NCBI RefSeq assembly: GCF_015706575.1
Contig: NW_024037071.1
Location: forward strand, 10,033,774 to 10,097,773
DNA from: Patiria miniata
Taxonomy: Eukaryota; Echinodermata; Asteroidea; Valvatida; Asterinidae
Reading direction: 5' to 3'
DNA: 64,000 nt
The notes under the pieces are model-generated. The model worked only from the letters and a program-made list of their open reading frames with translations, was not told where the DNA came from and searched no databases. Shown piece after piece: positions 13,500 through 23,998 of the stretch (the stretch's first letter is position 1; every line of letters begins with the position of its first letter). The position numbers and the translations under genes are program-made.

Positions 13500-13887
13500 A
13501 CAGTCAATGGCTCCACGTTAAGTGCGGCGATACCGGGCCTAATTGATTGAATAGTCTGGTCTGTCATCGCTGGTTCTTTCACGGCACTTGTGGCCAATCA
13601 CCTCGCTCCTTAACTCAACATAGTACGGAGGGAGACGAGAGAGATGTAAGACACTTGACTGAAGACACTCCGGAGGGTCCCCCCCCCCAATCCCCTACAA
13701 GACGATCACTCACCCCGAGCCCTCCCCTAATGGTCCCGCCCCAGACTTCGTGTCATCTATAACAGCGATATCGAAAAGCCCTGGATACTATCCAGCCGGT
13801 ATAATGGCCAGCTGATAAGAGAAGTCAAACTCCTAAGAAAAGAAGAGAGAAGGAAAAAGGAGAAGTGAAAAAACTGAGACTCCAAAA
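13500..13887 (+). promoter_or_regulatory. NK4 proximal promoter / 5' UTR region
   Basis: Sequence directly upstream of the NK4 ATG. It contains a CCAAT box (GGCCAATCACC, about 13592), a reverse-strand TCAAGTG (13652-13658) and a GATA-type site TGATAAG (13813-13819), then a purine-rich leader. No convincing TATA box or transcription start can be assigned, and a 5' UTR exon further upstream cannot be excluded. Confidence 0.35.
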
Positions 13888-14359
13888 ATGTTGACACGGA
13901 AATGTGGAGCATTTACTCTGCCGGAGACAATGCAGGAGAACGGGATGATGTCTGGATACCACGGCTACCCTCAGTCGATGGGTTACCCTTCCACAACCTC
14001 CACTACCTCCCCGCCTGGATCCACCACGCCTTTCTCGGTCAAAGACATCCTGTGTTTGGCAGCGGCTCATCAGCAGCACCACCACCCTCGGCACCCGGGC
14101 GTGCCGCCTCAGCCGCCGGCCATGCAGGGCTACCAGGACCACGGTCTGTTCCCCATGACCGACGAGGCTTTCCTGGTGGACTCTGCCGCGGCCTTCCCGT
14201 GCGACATCACCGCCGTCTCCTGCTCCGTCAGCTCCCCCGAGGAAGCCAGATCGTCGTGCTCCTACCCATCCGTCATGGGCTACTCGGAGATTGCCCCCTC
14301 GTCGACATCTCCTCTCGAACAGAAACTTCCGTCCCTTCAACATGTTCAATCTCATCAAA
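13888..14359 (+). CDS. NK4: NK4/tinman (Nkx2-5-type) homeobox gene, exon 1
   Basis: First coding exon of an NK4/tinman-type transcription factor (nuclear, DNA-binding, mesoderm/cardiac regulator in known orthologues). It encodes residues 1-157 plus the first base of codon 158. The key motif is TPFSVKDIL at residues 47-55, the TN (tinman, Groucho-binding eh1-like) domain found near the N-terminus of NK2/NK4 proteins. The rest is low-complexity Ser/Pro/His/Tyr sequence typical of the family. An in-frame TAA at 13834 precedes the first ATG (13888); a second in-frame ATG at 13930 would put TN at residue 33 and is an alternative start. The exon ends at a good donor (CAAA|GTGAGT, 14360), and the frame joins exactly to the acceptor at 15428. 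Reading through the donor gives a short unrelated tail and a stop at about 14497. GC content is clearly above that of the flanks. The exon boundary is inferred from splice consensus and frame, not from transcript data. Confidence 0.9.
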
Positions 14360-15428
14360 GTGAGTACATGTATTATGACACAGTAAAGTCAACTACTATT
14401 ACTAATACCACCATAGCATACAGGCTTAACATCTTTAAAACCGGTACTTACTTCAATTACAGTTATTTTTCACATCTCTTTGGCAAAAGTGTAAAGTGAT
14501 GTTTTAAGGTGTTCAAGTGCTCAAGTGGTGAACAATTTAGACGCTGCAATCTTAGAGAGAAAACACTAGTAATACCACTGGCCAATAATTTTCTTGTACA
14601 GTTCCATCCCACTACTGCCAAGCATGCAGCGTGCAATATTTACTCGCCCGGTATATGGACGCTTGACGTTCAAGTGGTGGACGGTTTGAAGAGAGCTGTT
14701 GAAGATTGATAAATAAATAGTGGCGAAGTTACCCTGGTGTGGTGAGAAATGCGCACGCTGTGTGTGAAGTGGCTCGAACGCTATGAGTTAACACAAACAT
14801 CACGCTAGTCGGCCCCTCTTAACTTGCTCGTAAATTTTCAACAGGTGTAATTAAATTAATTGTCTGTCCAATAAAAGTAAAAAGCCGGTGTTTTCGAGGC
14901 CTACTTCATCTCTTATAAAAATTGCACACTCTGTTCTTATATAGTCTTGGTCTCTCGGTCAGTTTTGTCAGTTATCAGATGTAATCTTTTCAGCCATGAA
15001 ACCTTTATTTCAAAAATTGTATCACTGCTTTTAATTTTGTGAGGTTAACTACAAAACAGCTTTACCTTTTTATTTAAACAGCCTTCTTTTATTTTCCTCA
15101 AACTTTGGTGCGTAGTTTTTAACATGCCTCAGTGTCCTTGTCCCAGTAGAAGTTTGTTTCAAAAAGATCAATTGGAAGTTCAATTTTCTTTTGGTACAAA
15201 AGAGGAGGTTTTATATTAAAGCCACTATAACAATGAACAGTACGATCAAAGGCTCAGTAGAGAGACTTTTTTTCAAGGGAAGTTGGTGTTTAGTTTCGGA
15301 CCAGATGTGACTTTTTTTAACTGGTTGTCGGATACATTTTACATGTACTGATGGTTCTTGCTATGTGTATTCCAATTCTGTTTGAGACTATGACTGAGAT
15401 TATTTTGTTCTATTCAACATTTTTGCAG
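14360..15428 (+). other. NK4 intron 1 (phase 1), with TCAAGTG sites
   Basis: The 1069-bp intron has donor GTGAGT and acceptor TTTTTGCAG. It splits a codon after its first base and lies between the TN motif and the homeodomain, the usual intron location in NK2/NK4 genes. It is AT-rich, has no open coding potential, and carries three matches to TCAAGTG at 14513, 14521 and 14670. Confidence 0.85.
14513..14677 (+). promoter_or_regulatory. Cluster of three TCAAGTG (NK/tinman consensus) sites in NK4 intron 1
   Basis: TCAAGTGC (14513) is immediately followed by TCAAGTGG (14521), giving two sites exactly 8 bp apart, and a third TCAAGTGG lies at 14670-14677. TCAAGTG(G/C) is the established Tinman/NKX2-5 binding consensus. 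A fourth match, on the minus strand, lies 230 bp upstream of the ATG (13652-13658). Function as an autoregulatory element is inference. Confidence 0.4.
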
Positions 15429-16072
15429 CGATTTCGTGTCAAGAGGTTTGCCGAACGATCGACCCAAAGAGAACACACCCGCTTAACCATCACCACCATC
15501 ACCAGCTGGGAGGGGGCGTGGCAGCAGGAGGAGGAGTGGGAGGCGACAAACAGCCCAGCAAGTCCCGCCAGCGCCGCAAGCCCCGCGTGCTCTTCTCCCA
15601 AGCACAGGTCTACGAGCTGGAGCGTCGCTTCAAGCAGCAGCGCTACCTGTCGGCCCCCGAGCGCGACCAGCTAGCCACTCTGCTCAAGCTCACCCCGACC
15701 CAGGTCAAGATCTGGTTCCAGAACCGGCGGTACAAGAGTAAGCGGCAGCGGCAGGACAAGAGCCTCGAGCTTGCCGCCGCCGGCGGCCAGCAGTTCCCGC
15801 CCCGGCGGGTGGCCGTGCCGGTGCTGGTGCGAGACGGGAAGCCCTGCCTGGGGAACCTTGGGGTCAACACCTCGGCTGCTCCCCCGGCCCCTGGCCCTCC
15901 ACCTCCCCCGCCTTACGGCTACACCTGCGGGGGTTATAGCTCGGGGAACTCGGTGAGTTCGGCGGGACGATTTGTCAACTCGTGCTCCTACGCCGGCGGA
16001 GCGGGAACACATGGCAACGGTGTGGGTGTATACTCCCAGCCCACCATACAACAAGCAGTCAGGACTTGGTGA
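15429..16072 (+). CDS. NK4: NK4/tinman (Nkx2-5-type) homeobox gene, exon 2 with homeodomain
   Basis: Second, terminal exon. With exon 1 it gives 1116 coding bases including the TGA stop, a 371-aa protein. The acceptor is a pyrimidine-rich tract ending in TTTTTGCAG at 15428. A His/Gly-rich linker is followed by the homeodomain at residues 206-265 (15572-15751), starting [20 protein letters not shown] and containing [13 protein letters not shown]. It has Trp48, Asn51 and the NK2-class hallmark Tyr54. Residues 283-299 ([17 protein letters not shown]) are the NK2-specific domain, nearly identical to that of vertebrate NKX2-5. A proline run and Tyr/Gly/Ser-rich tail follow, and the protein ends in VRTW, comparable to the IRAW end of vertebrate NKX2-5. 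These three features together separate NK4 from NK2.1/2.2 proteins. Homeodomain position 56 is Ser, as I recall for Drosophila Tinman, where vertebrate NKX2-5 has Cys. Very GC-rich. Confidence 0.97.
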
Positions 16073-17641
16073 AACGTCGACACGGAGACGTATGCTAAAA
16101 TTATATGTCTATGGCAAAATCTGACGATTTATGAAATGTAATGAAGCAGTCAACTATAATCAGTGCTTGATACCAATGAGAAATGACCATGCATATACAT
16201 GTACTTCTGGTCCACTGCGAACATCAAGATTCTAATACCCCCCCTCCCAAAAGAAAACCGATTAGGTTCACTTAATTACGTTGACAACATAAAAATTGAG
16301 TGGAGTGAGATTCGAACCTGCTACCTCCAGAATACCATAACAGTCAAAGATTTTCTACAACGTGCAGTTTTATTTGTAACGCACTATAGCACTCGCCTTA
16401 TCCGAGTACGATAACTTACAAAAGCATACTCCTCTCGAATCTGGATTTTGTTTTCCTTTGAACTTTGAGGTGGGCTTGCGATAACTTTTGGTTCTCCAAT
16501 TGCACAAGAAGGCCAACATATGGTTTCTCCAAGGGCAGCTAAATGAACTGTGAATTGGGTGTTTACGACCATGTCAACTTTGACGATCATTAGCAATAGC
16601 AGGTGCACACTTTACTTACACCAGCCAAATTGTGCGTCCTTTATTTTAGGGGTGCATGACATGGTCTTAATGGTCTGACTTTTGGAATGTATCGACACTT
16701 GCGCAAAATTGGGAAATTTGCGCAAAATTTTGGGCTTGACCCTAGCTTGCCCCTATAGCTAATACCCTCCTTTACTTTTAGCAAAGTTGGGCCTGCCCGA
16801 GTTTGTTTGTGCTCTGACATCATAAGGGCACACACAAAAAATAATATTAATCCAATGGCAACGACCAATTTGGCCTACAGCCATCAGCTTTACAAAATTA
16901 TTCCACGGCCGAAAATGAGTCTGAGAAGACGCAACTTTTAATAAGATTTGACAAAATCCAGTGTAGATATTATGCTCATGCATTTACAGCATTCCTCAAC
17001 TTTCTTGAAACAAATCATATTGTGCAAATTTCTAGGGTCTTTTTTCTTTTCTTTTTTTCTTTTTTTAACCAAAACTGATTCTTGATCCTGTGCTGTTTCA
17101 ATTCCTGGCAGTAATCGTGGAATCTGAATGAGACCAGTGCTTATTAGAATACCCAAGTTATTTGTTGCGTCCCTAGAAAATATTGATATTTATTACTTTA
17201 ACAAAGGGACCACATGTTGGTTGGAAAAATTGAAATTGAAAATTAAAATTTTCCATTGTGTTATTTCCTTATCAATATTTATGTAGAAAAAGGAAGTCTT
17301 CATAGAGTGGCTTTAAATATTCCCTAATTACTGTCTATAGCCGAAAATGGGTCTATTGGTAATTAATTTTGGAATTACAACTGAACGCCATTGTCGATTG
17401 ACGATTTTGTTTTGTAACCAGGAAGGTTTTTTTTTCCAGATTTTCTCAAAGTTCCATTCTCTTTTCGACACTTGCCATATGTATCGACACCTTTTCTTAT
17501 ACAGAATAGTCGAGTATTATAAGATATGCAATGTCTATTAATTTATGCAAAGGCATTCCTGTAAGGCATTACTATTTCCTAGTGCACTTATGAAAAAAAA
17601 TGTACAGAATTTAAATAATAGAAGTAAGAATTCATAATAAA
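16073..17641 (+). other. Probable NK4 3' UTR with AATAAA at 17636
   Basis: Non-coding, increasingly AT-rich sequence after the NK4 stop. The first clear polyadenylation hexamer in transcribed orientation that I see is AATAAA at 17636-17641, implying a 3' UTR of about 1.6 kb. A minus-strand tRNA-like SINE piece lies at 16300-16408. The transcript end is not proven. Confidence 0.4.
16300..16408 (-). mobile_element. tRNA-derived SINE fragment
   Basis: On the minus strand GGTTCGAATCTCACTCC (16302-16318) is a good pol III B box. It lies about 70 bp downstream of a weak A-box-like GCGAGTGCTATAGTGC, the layout of a tRNA-derived SINE head. It does not fold as a full tRNA. Confidence 0.5.
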
Positions 17642-19945
17642 GATCGGTTGGAGTCTTCGTTATATTAATACATCGTCAACTTTTTTATATTAAAGTTAAA
17701 TTTACAACAACAAAAATGTTTTAATCTCTTTTAAGCGAGGTCTCTTCAAACTTCTCCGTCAGAATGACGAATGGTGCAAATGAGATTTGAAAGGAATGTG
17801 ATATTTGTCGCAGTTACAGAACAATACAATCACTCAGATTTTCTCGATGTTTACGAGAAGCTGGAGATGTGATATTGTGGACGTGGTTGGATTTTTAACA
17901 CCAAGACGCTTTATACTTGTGGTGTCAACTGCGTCTGTGCTGATCACGTGTTCGAACTATGCTATAGCAAGGTCATGGTATCTTTGTGCAAACAAAACAA
18001 AACAATTATGACATCTCAAGTCATAGACTTGCATTCCTTTCTTTTGCTAATAACTCTTTCCTCGATGATATTACGTGACCTGTCACGACGAAATGAGCAT
18101 TAAGTCGGAAATTGTCATCATGCAGTACAGTGGGGCTAAGCCAAAATTTGAAGAGGTGATCGATTTTGTTTTGTTTTCAGGTGAACCTCAATCTGTAAGT
18201 CATAAACTACCTTTTCCCATTATTTTTGCTTTATCAAACATCTTCAAAACTGATTTTCATCGCTTTTAATTATCGGTCTGTTTATTCAGTGTAATTATAA
18301 TCAGAGCGAGGTTTTGAAAAAAAAATTCACAAAATTAGTTTTACAACTTTTTAATTTAGTTGGCGATCTATATTTCTGTTACTAAACCCCGTACCCAAAA
18401 TTGTATACAGGCTACAATTAGAAAGCTCTTGTTGAAGTTGTTCTGCAGAATGCAGAAATAAAAACATCTCAATTCTTAAAAGGCCGACTTCATGCTCATT
18501 TAAGGACGGGCCACATTTTTTCCCGTGACGATGAGCATGCGCATTCGAAGACAAAATACTCCTGCAGTGGGAAAATACTGACCAGAACATGCGCAGTAGG
18601 CCTAATCACAGAAAGAAATTGGGCACGCAAACAATTTCCTTGTCCTTCAACCGCTGTTACTTTAGAGTGAAAATGCGTTTGGATATTGTGCTATTTTTTT
18701 GGATAGTAAATTCGCTGGGATATTTAAATATTGTATGGGTTTATGTGACCCATCAGACGCTTTCTTTATAACTCAAGTATGTTGAAAAATAATGTTTGGA
18801 TTCAGAAAAAGAATGCATGTCTATAGGAACGGCTTCGTTATAGATGAAACGATCATTACGCCAATAAGAATCAGAATTATGTTCTTACACATTTTCTCCG
18901 TATTCTTTGCTTGTTAGATTTCCCCTAACAATGACCATGTAAATAATCTCCACAGTTGGGTGAAGTTACCCGTAAACACCGACGATTTAAGCTCGAAATT
19001 GCCGGTGACACTGAAGGGGCCGAGCGCTGCGATCCACCGGTGGTTGGCATTCCTCCCTCACCTCACTGCACTATTCGAAGAAGCCCGTCCCACGTTTACA
19101 AGAAAATTCCATGGCTTGACTTCGAGACACGATCTTGTATAACGGTATTGCCCTTCGATGCTCCTCTTTCCAAGTTTATATTTTGGAGGCAATAATTCTC
19201 TTAATATGCCAACGCTTTGTGCCATGTTCTTTATACAGATAAACAAACAGGGCATTTTGAATTATGTTCCGATGAACCTGTTTTTACAAACCTAAGTCAT
19301 TTTTTTGCCAGTAAGTAACCTAAGACATTACACCGCTATGTTTTGTCTTCAACTATGTGCTTACTAAGCGATCAGAACATAAAACTAAGTTTGTGCAAAA
19401 CATGCAAGCATCAGACGTTTTCGCAATCCGTACATGGTTGATCTATTATGGTTGATTATACCACAATCTTGTAATACATGTAAAACAAAAGCTAAGTTCA
19501 GGGTTTTTCCCCGGATCGGACCTCTCCAACCTCACCAGGAGCATGTAGCCAAGCCGGCCGGCGGCACACGGCCGGGGACAATGCCTGCCAGCCGACTCTC
19601 GGTCCCACTCCCGGGCTCCGCATGCACCGTTTATTTGTCTTGAGCGCCCGACTATGTGTCTTAATTGAGGAAAATGTTAGCGGTCCATAAACACGGGACC
19701 CCGCCGGAACAAAATTAATAGTTTCCCGCTGACCCGGCAATGGTCAGGAAACAGACAGGATTCTGACTAGGAATGTCGTGATGTTTGTGAAAGCATTTTC
19801 ACTATTTTTTTCTCAGCCCGTGACTATGAGCTGATGATGAACGGACCAAAGTTGTAGCCTTGTTGACGGTGTCGTTTATATCGAGATGGAATGCTGGAAT
19901 TTGACAGGTGGTTTCTTACACAGGATGTCCCGAGCTCAGTTTAGC
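17642..19945. other. Intergenic, no gene recognised
   Basis: AT-rich to 18950, then a GC-rich island at 19500-19745 (CCGGCCGGCGGCACACGGCC and neighbours) that appears unique and may be regulatory. No plausible exon. Confidence 0.4.
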
Positions 19946-20021
19946 CCGTGCCCAGTTTACCTATAGACTTCGCATGCATGTGCGAGCGTGCGTGATTGAT
20001 TGGAGAGTAAACTCAGAACGG
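19946..20021 (+). mobile_element. 76-bp palindromic element, copy 1
   Basis: CCGTGCCCAGTTTACC at the left end pairs with GTAAACTCAGAACGG at the right end. The centre (GTGCGAGCGTGCGTGATT) matches copy 2. Confidence 0.5.
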
Positions 20022-20103
20022 ATGGTGACAACGTGCCACAGGACTGGTTGGACTCTTTTCACGTGAAATTAAAAGATTTTGACAATACACAAAAATAATG
20101 ATA

Positions 20104-20180
20104 CCGTGCTCTGTTTACCCTGCATCAGCACACGGGTTGTGTGAGCATGCGCGATTCGTTAAAGGGTAAACTCAGTACGG
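20104..20180 (+). mobile_element. 77-bp palindromic element, copy 2
   Basis: CCGTGCTCTGTTTACCCT pairs with AGGGTAAACTCAGTACGG; the centre (GTGTGAGCATGCGCGATT) matches copy 1. The two copies are in direct orientation 158 bp apart (start to start). Confidence 0.5.
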
Positions 20181-20498
20181 GGTAGTCTTGTTACCGGTAT
20201 GCAATAAACTTTGGGCTTTTCTTGCCAAAAAAAACGAAAGAGAGAGTCAAGATTATTAAAAGAAATGCATGCCTGCCTTGATCCAATTACCCTACAGCGT
20301 CACATAGAATTATATACCTCTGGATGTGAAGTCGGTTTTGTATTTATATTTTGAAAAATTTCTCGAAATTTGAAGTTTGAACCTCATCAATATTAATTGC
20401 TATTTTCACAAACTGATTTCTGTTGGAAATGTCCTTCACGAGTAACAAGCATGTTTCATTTGGGAAGATACAGGGCAGATTTCTTCATACCCTGGTTC
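20181..20498. other. Intergenic, nothing recognised
   Basis: AT-rich single-copy-looking DNA without an open coding structure. Confidence 0.4.
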
Positions 20499-21092
20499 AG
20501 GGGCGGAGCCAGGTTTGGCTGAAGAAGGGGGTGATACAGCGGCGGCGGAACGGTTTTCAAACTGGGGGACATCACTAAATAAGGGCACTTGCTCAGTAAA
20601 AGGCATTTTCCGTCGGTGCATTTTTTTTGGCACATGATCCGTGCTGAAATGTCGACACGTTGTTGTTTTTTTCACGGACACTTGGCCTCCGTAAAATCAA
20701 ATTGTGTGTGTGGGGGGGGGGGGGGGGGGCTGGTACCATCTTCCAAAATAGGGGACGCTCTTCAAAACCGGCCATTTTGCAAACTTTACGCATTATGTGC
20801 CCATTTTCAGGGCGCATCGTAAGGGTTTTGAAGTTGGTTTTCTTATTCCTCCTTCATATCAAAACTCTTTCAGGGCAAGTTTTGTTTTCATCTCGAGGGG
20901 CCACATGCTCGAGGGGGCACATTTATGTCCGCAAGAGGGGCACGTGGTTAAAACTGGGGGGGGGGGGAGTGCCCCCCTGTCAAAGGGGTGGGGGTTAGCA
21001 GGTATGTGCATTTTTTTCTCTTCAATTTTTTTGCGGCCGGGGGGGGGGACCCCAATAACAACAACAACAACACCCCCCCCCCCATCCGCTAC
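20499..21092. mobile_element. CAGGGGCGGA-type MITE with long G/C runs
   Basis: Starts CAGGGGCGGAGCCAGG and ends CATCCGCTACTG, an imperfect inverted repeat. The right-hand part (GTTAGCAGGTATGTGC ... GCGGCCGGGGGG) resembles 34965-35030. G and C runs of 10-18 occur at several points. No target-site duplication found, so the right end is approximate. Confidence 0.5.
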
Positions 21093-21334
21093 TGCTCGTC
21101 TTTCTAAAATGGAATTTTAATTCTAGCAATGCAAAACAATTAGGCATTTATAAAGCGCCCTTTAAAGGAAGACAGCGCTGTACACTGTAATGTATACACG
21201 TATAATAAATTACACAATGAACAATGAAAGTCAATAAACACAACATCAGTAACAAAACAAAATACAAAGCAATGAATAAACAAGTGTGTTTTTAGAAGAC
21301 CTTTGAAAATGCCTGCAGACAGTTCCAAAGGCGT

Positions 21335-21511
21335 ACTGTTATTTCGGTTGTGTACTATATGAACCTAGCAACCAGTTGTGTAAAAATATTGAACAAGTTG
21401 TGTAATATTTTACACAAGTTGTGTAATATTTTACACAAGTTGTGTAAACAACAGTTTAGACAACAGGTTGCTAGGTTAACCGTTTGATTTTTACACAACC
21501 GAAATAACAGT
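21335..21511. mobile_element. 177-bp MITE with 20-bp perfect TIRs and GCGT duplication
   Basis: ACTGTTATTTCGGTTGTGTA at the left end is followed, after a few bases, by AACCTAGCAACC. The right end carries the reverse complements of both blocks. GCGT flanks both sides (21331-21334 and 21512-21515). The middle is a tandem of a 22-mer containing ACAAGTTGTGTAATATTTT, itself partly palindromic. Confidence 0.75.
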
Positions 21512-21833
21512 GCGTGCGTGGTCCAGCGGCTTGAATCGCTTTATCACCGGTACGGGTTCTGGTTTTAGGCACAGTAAGTCTAGCGAAGAGCGAGTGGCAT
21601 ATTTGGGTTTGTGAAATGTGAAAATGCGTGACTCCGAATGACATGGGGATTCTGTTATCTGAAAGGGTGAAAGATACTTCGTAAATGGCCGAAACGCCCG
21701 CTAGGCTGCTACTCCCCGAAGAAGCATGTTGTCCTTTAAAGCTGATTTTTTTGTAAATATGTCTTCTTGGGGTCTTTGTTTTCTCACCATACACAGTGCT
21801 GTCTGCAATTATATTTCAAATTCTTGCAGCTCC

Positions 21834-21864
<31 letters not shown>

Positions 21865-22958
21865 ACACAAATAAAGTTTGAAGCTTTTGACGATTAAAGT
21901 ACCCCCACACGTTATGCCAGTTTGCAGCGCTTACCTCAAACTTTATTAGCCCGGAATTAAAATTAAGAGCCTCGTTGTCAAATTTATTGGCCGTGTGGGG
22001 CCAGTTTAACAGTTGCGCCGGTTGATAAAAAATGTTATTTATTGCCATTCATCTGACACTCCGACAATATTGCAGCCGCCGAGATGCCATTTTGTTAAAC
22101 ACACAAGCCGGTTCTAAATTAACGAATTGTGCCGATGATACACTTTCTGTCAACACGTTTTTCGCCAATGAAACTTCGCAAAAAGGTGCACATAATACGC
22201 AGAATTCGAACAGCGCCCTAACGTAAATAACATGAACGAGCGTCGCGTGTTGAAGTTGAATCGAAGAGCAACATTTCCCAAATTAAACTGCGCAGGTGCG
22301 GTGATTACTAGGTGCTGATTTATCCCGAGTAGATGATGTTTACATAACAACATGAATCTCGGGTAGGGGAGCATTAATTATCAGCTGCATCAGTGCATGT
22401 ATGTGAGACGCGGGAATGCATCGTCATCATTCACGCACGGTGCAGACAAATTGAGTACGCGAGGTGTCATAACATGACTGCATATTGGTTAAATTTCATA
22501 TCACCGTGAGAGGAATTTACCCGACGGCCGTAACATTTGAAACTCCAGGGCAGGCGGAGTCAATCGCCAATTTAAGTACAGATGCCCAATCTCGATAATT
22601 GTATCTGCCTATACAGAGCCCCGATTATGGTTGTTTGTTATTTTGTGGTGTTCTACATTTACTGCGTTGTTTGGGTTTTAGTGTTGACGAGCTAAAATAC
22701 TTGGACCTCTAATAGTAGAGTGGCAATCTCTAAACAAAAAAAATAAGTATGAAAAACAATACAGCAATTGTTCACATCTGTTTCAAATTCCGGAGGAAGA
22801 GCCGGACTCTCCTATTTATCTAGATTGTGTTGTGTACAAATACCATAACTTATTCTTGTCGAACTGCTCTTTGGTGTTTAAGCATCCCGAATAAATTGCC
22901 GCCTTGTTGAGGGGGAGGAGGAGTGAAGAGGATTATCTCAGCCTTAGTTGAACCCTTA
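21512..22958. other. Intergenic with (CA)n microsatellite, no gene recognised
   Basis: A C run then (CA)n at 21830-21869. The remainder is AT-rich with no repeat family or exon recognised. Confidence 0.4.
21830..21869. repeat. Poly-C / (CA)n microsatellite
   Basis: An uninterrupted C run of about 20 directly followed by about nine CA units. Confidence 0.95.
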
Positions 22959-23544
22959 CAGGGGCAGATCTAGCTTTAAAATATGAAAGGAGGGGGCTCA
23001 GGCGCGGTTCTACGGGGGGGCTGTAGCCCCCCCCCAAAATTTTGTCTAGCCCCCCCCCCAAAAAAAAATTCCGTAAAGAAAAAAAATTGCATTAGCAAAA
23101 AGAAGGATTGTGATGTACATGCGAACGATCTCCCCCTAAAAGAAGAAATAGCCGTCGACAAGGGCGCATTAGTTAATATAGTGTGAATGATTTTAGGATT
23201 TTATTCCCCCCCCCCCCCACCTATTGATTTTCGGAGGCCTAAGTGTCTGGAAAAAATAACCGGTCAACATTTCAGCACGCCTCCTTGAAAAAATTCTGGA
23301 TCCACTGTGCTAGCCCCCCAAAAATATTGGTTCTAGAACCGCGCCTGAGGGGGTTGAGTGAAGGCGAGCTAGGGGGCACCCCCAAGAATATTAAAATCTA
23401 CGATGCTTTCTCCTGCATTCCAAGGCAATTTGAGATTAAACTTAGGAACTTGAGATTTCCATTATTATTTCTGGCCCCATTTTACTAGTATATCTGCACT
23501 GCAGCGGATGAACGGAGGGGGGGGGTTCCCTAGATACGCCACTG
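22959..23544. mobile_element. CAGGGGCAGATCTAG-type MITE, interrupted by a second MITE
   Basis: Left end CAGGGGCAGATCTAG and right end CTAGATACGCCACTG are imperfect inverted repeats. Its right half (TCTCCTGCATTCCAAGGCAA ... CGGATGAACGG) matches 39200-39330. The element at 22999-23347 is inserted in it. Confidence 0.6.
22999..23347. mobile_element. hAT-like MITE, 14-bp TIRs, near-perfect 8-bp TSD
   Basis: CAGGCGCGGTTCTA at the left and TAGAACCGCGCCTG at the right are exact inverted repeats. Flanks AGGGGGCT (22991) and AGGGGGTT (23348) match at 7 of 8 bases, the duplication length of hAT elements. Contains CTAGCCCCCC runs, no coding capacity. Confidence 0.8.
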
Positions 23545-23673
23545 CGTTAGCAACTCAGCAAACAAACTCAAGGGGGTGGTATGGTGTATATGGATTCAAA
23601 TATAACATTTCATTAACATTTCGACTCAGAGACTTGCGACCACACCCTTATAGCACGTGCAATCGGTTACACC

Positions 23674-23923
23674 TCTATGCTCTGACACCCCTATGTTCCG
23701 ACACCCCTATGTTCCGACAACTCAACCTATGTTCCGGCACCCCTATGTTCCGACACCCCTATGTTCCGACAACTCAACCTATGTTCCGACATCCCTATGT
23801 TCCGACACCCCTATGTTCCGACACCCCTATGTTCCGACAACTCAACGTATGTTCCGACATCCCTATGTTCCGACGCCCCTATGTTCCGACATCCCAATGT
23901 TCCGACACCCCTATGTTCCGACT
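23674..23923 (+). repeat. Minisatellite arm A, unit ATGTTCCGACACCCCT
   Basis: About 14 tandem units: a 16-bp unit (ATGTTCCGACACCCCT and variants) interspersed with a 20-bp unit (ATGTTCCGACAACTCAACCT), often in the order short-short-long. It opens reading frames that are artefacts of the repeat. Confidence 0.95.
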
Positions 23924-23998
23924 GCACATATTCTTATCCCTATCCCTATAACCCTAACCCTAACCCTCACCGGGAGTAACACAATCTTATGTGCAGTT
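23924..23998. repeat. Spacer with telomere-like CCCTAA tract between the minisatellite arms
   Basis: TGCACATA (23923-23930) and TATGTGCA (23988-23995) form the inner inverted boundary. Between them lies TATCCCTATCCCTATAACCC leading into AACCCTAACCCTAACCCT (23950-23967), three units of the metazoan telomere repeat. Confidence 0.85.

Noticed and set aside
13825..14358. 177-codon minus-strand frame opposite NK4 exon 1
   Set aside because: Antisense shadow of the GC-rich exon; no start context or domain.
14360..14499. NK4 exon 1 reading frame continuing to 14499 (203 codons)
   Set aside because: Continuation beyond GTGAGT is AT-rich, non-conserved, and the spliced frame joins perfectly to the homeodomain exon.
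15671..16054. 127-codon minus-strand frame opposite NK4 exon 2
   Set aside because: Antisense shadow of the homeodomain exon.
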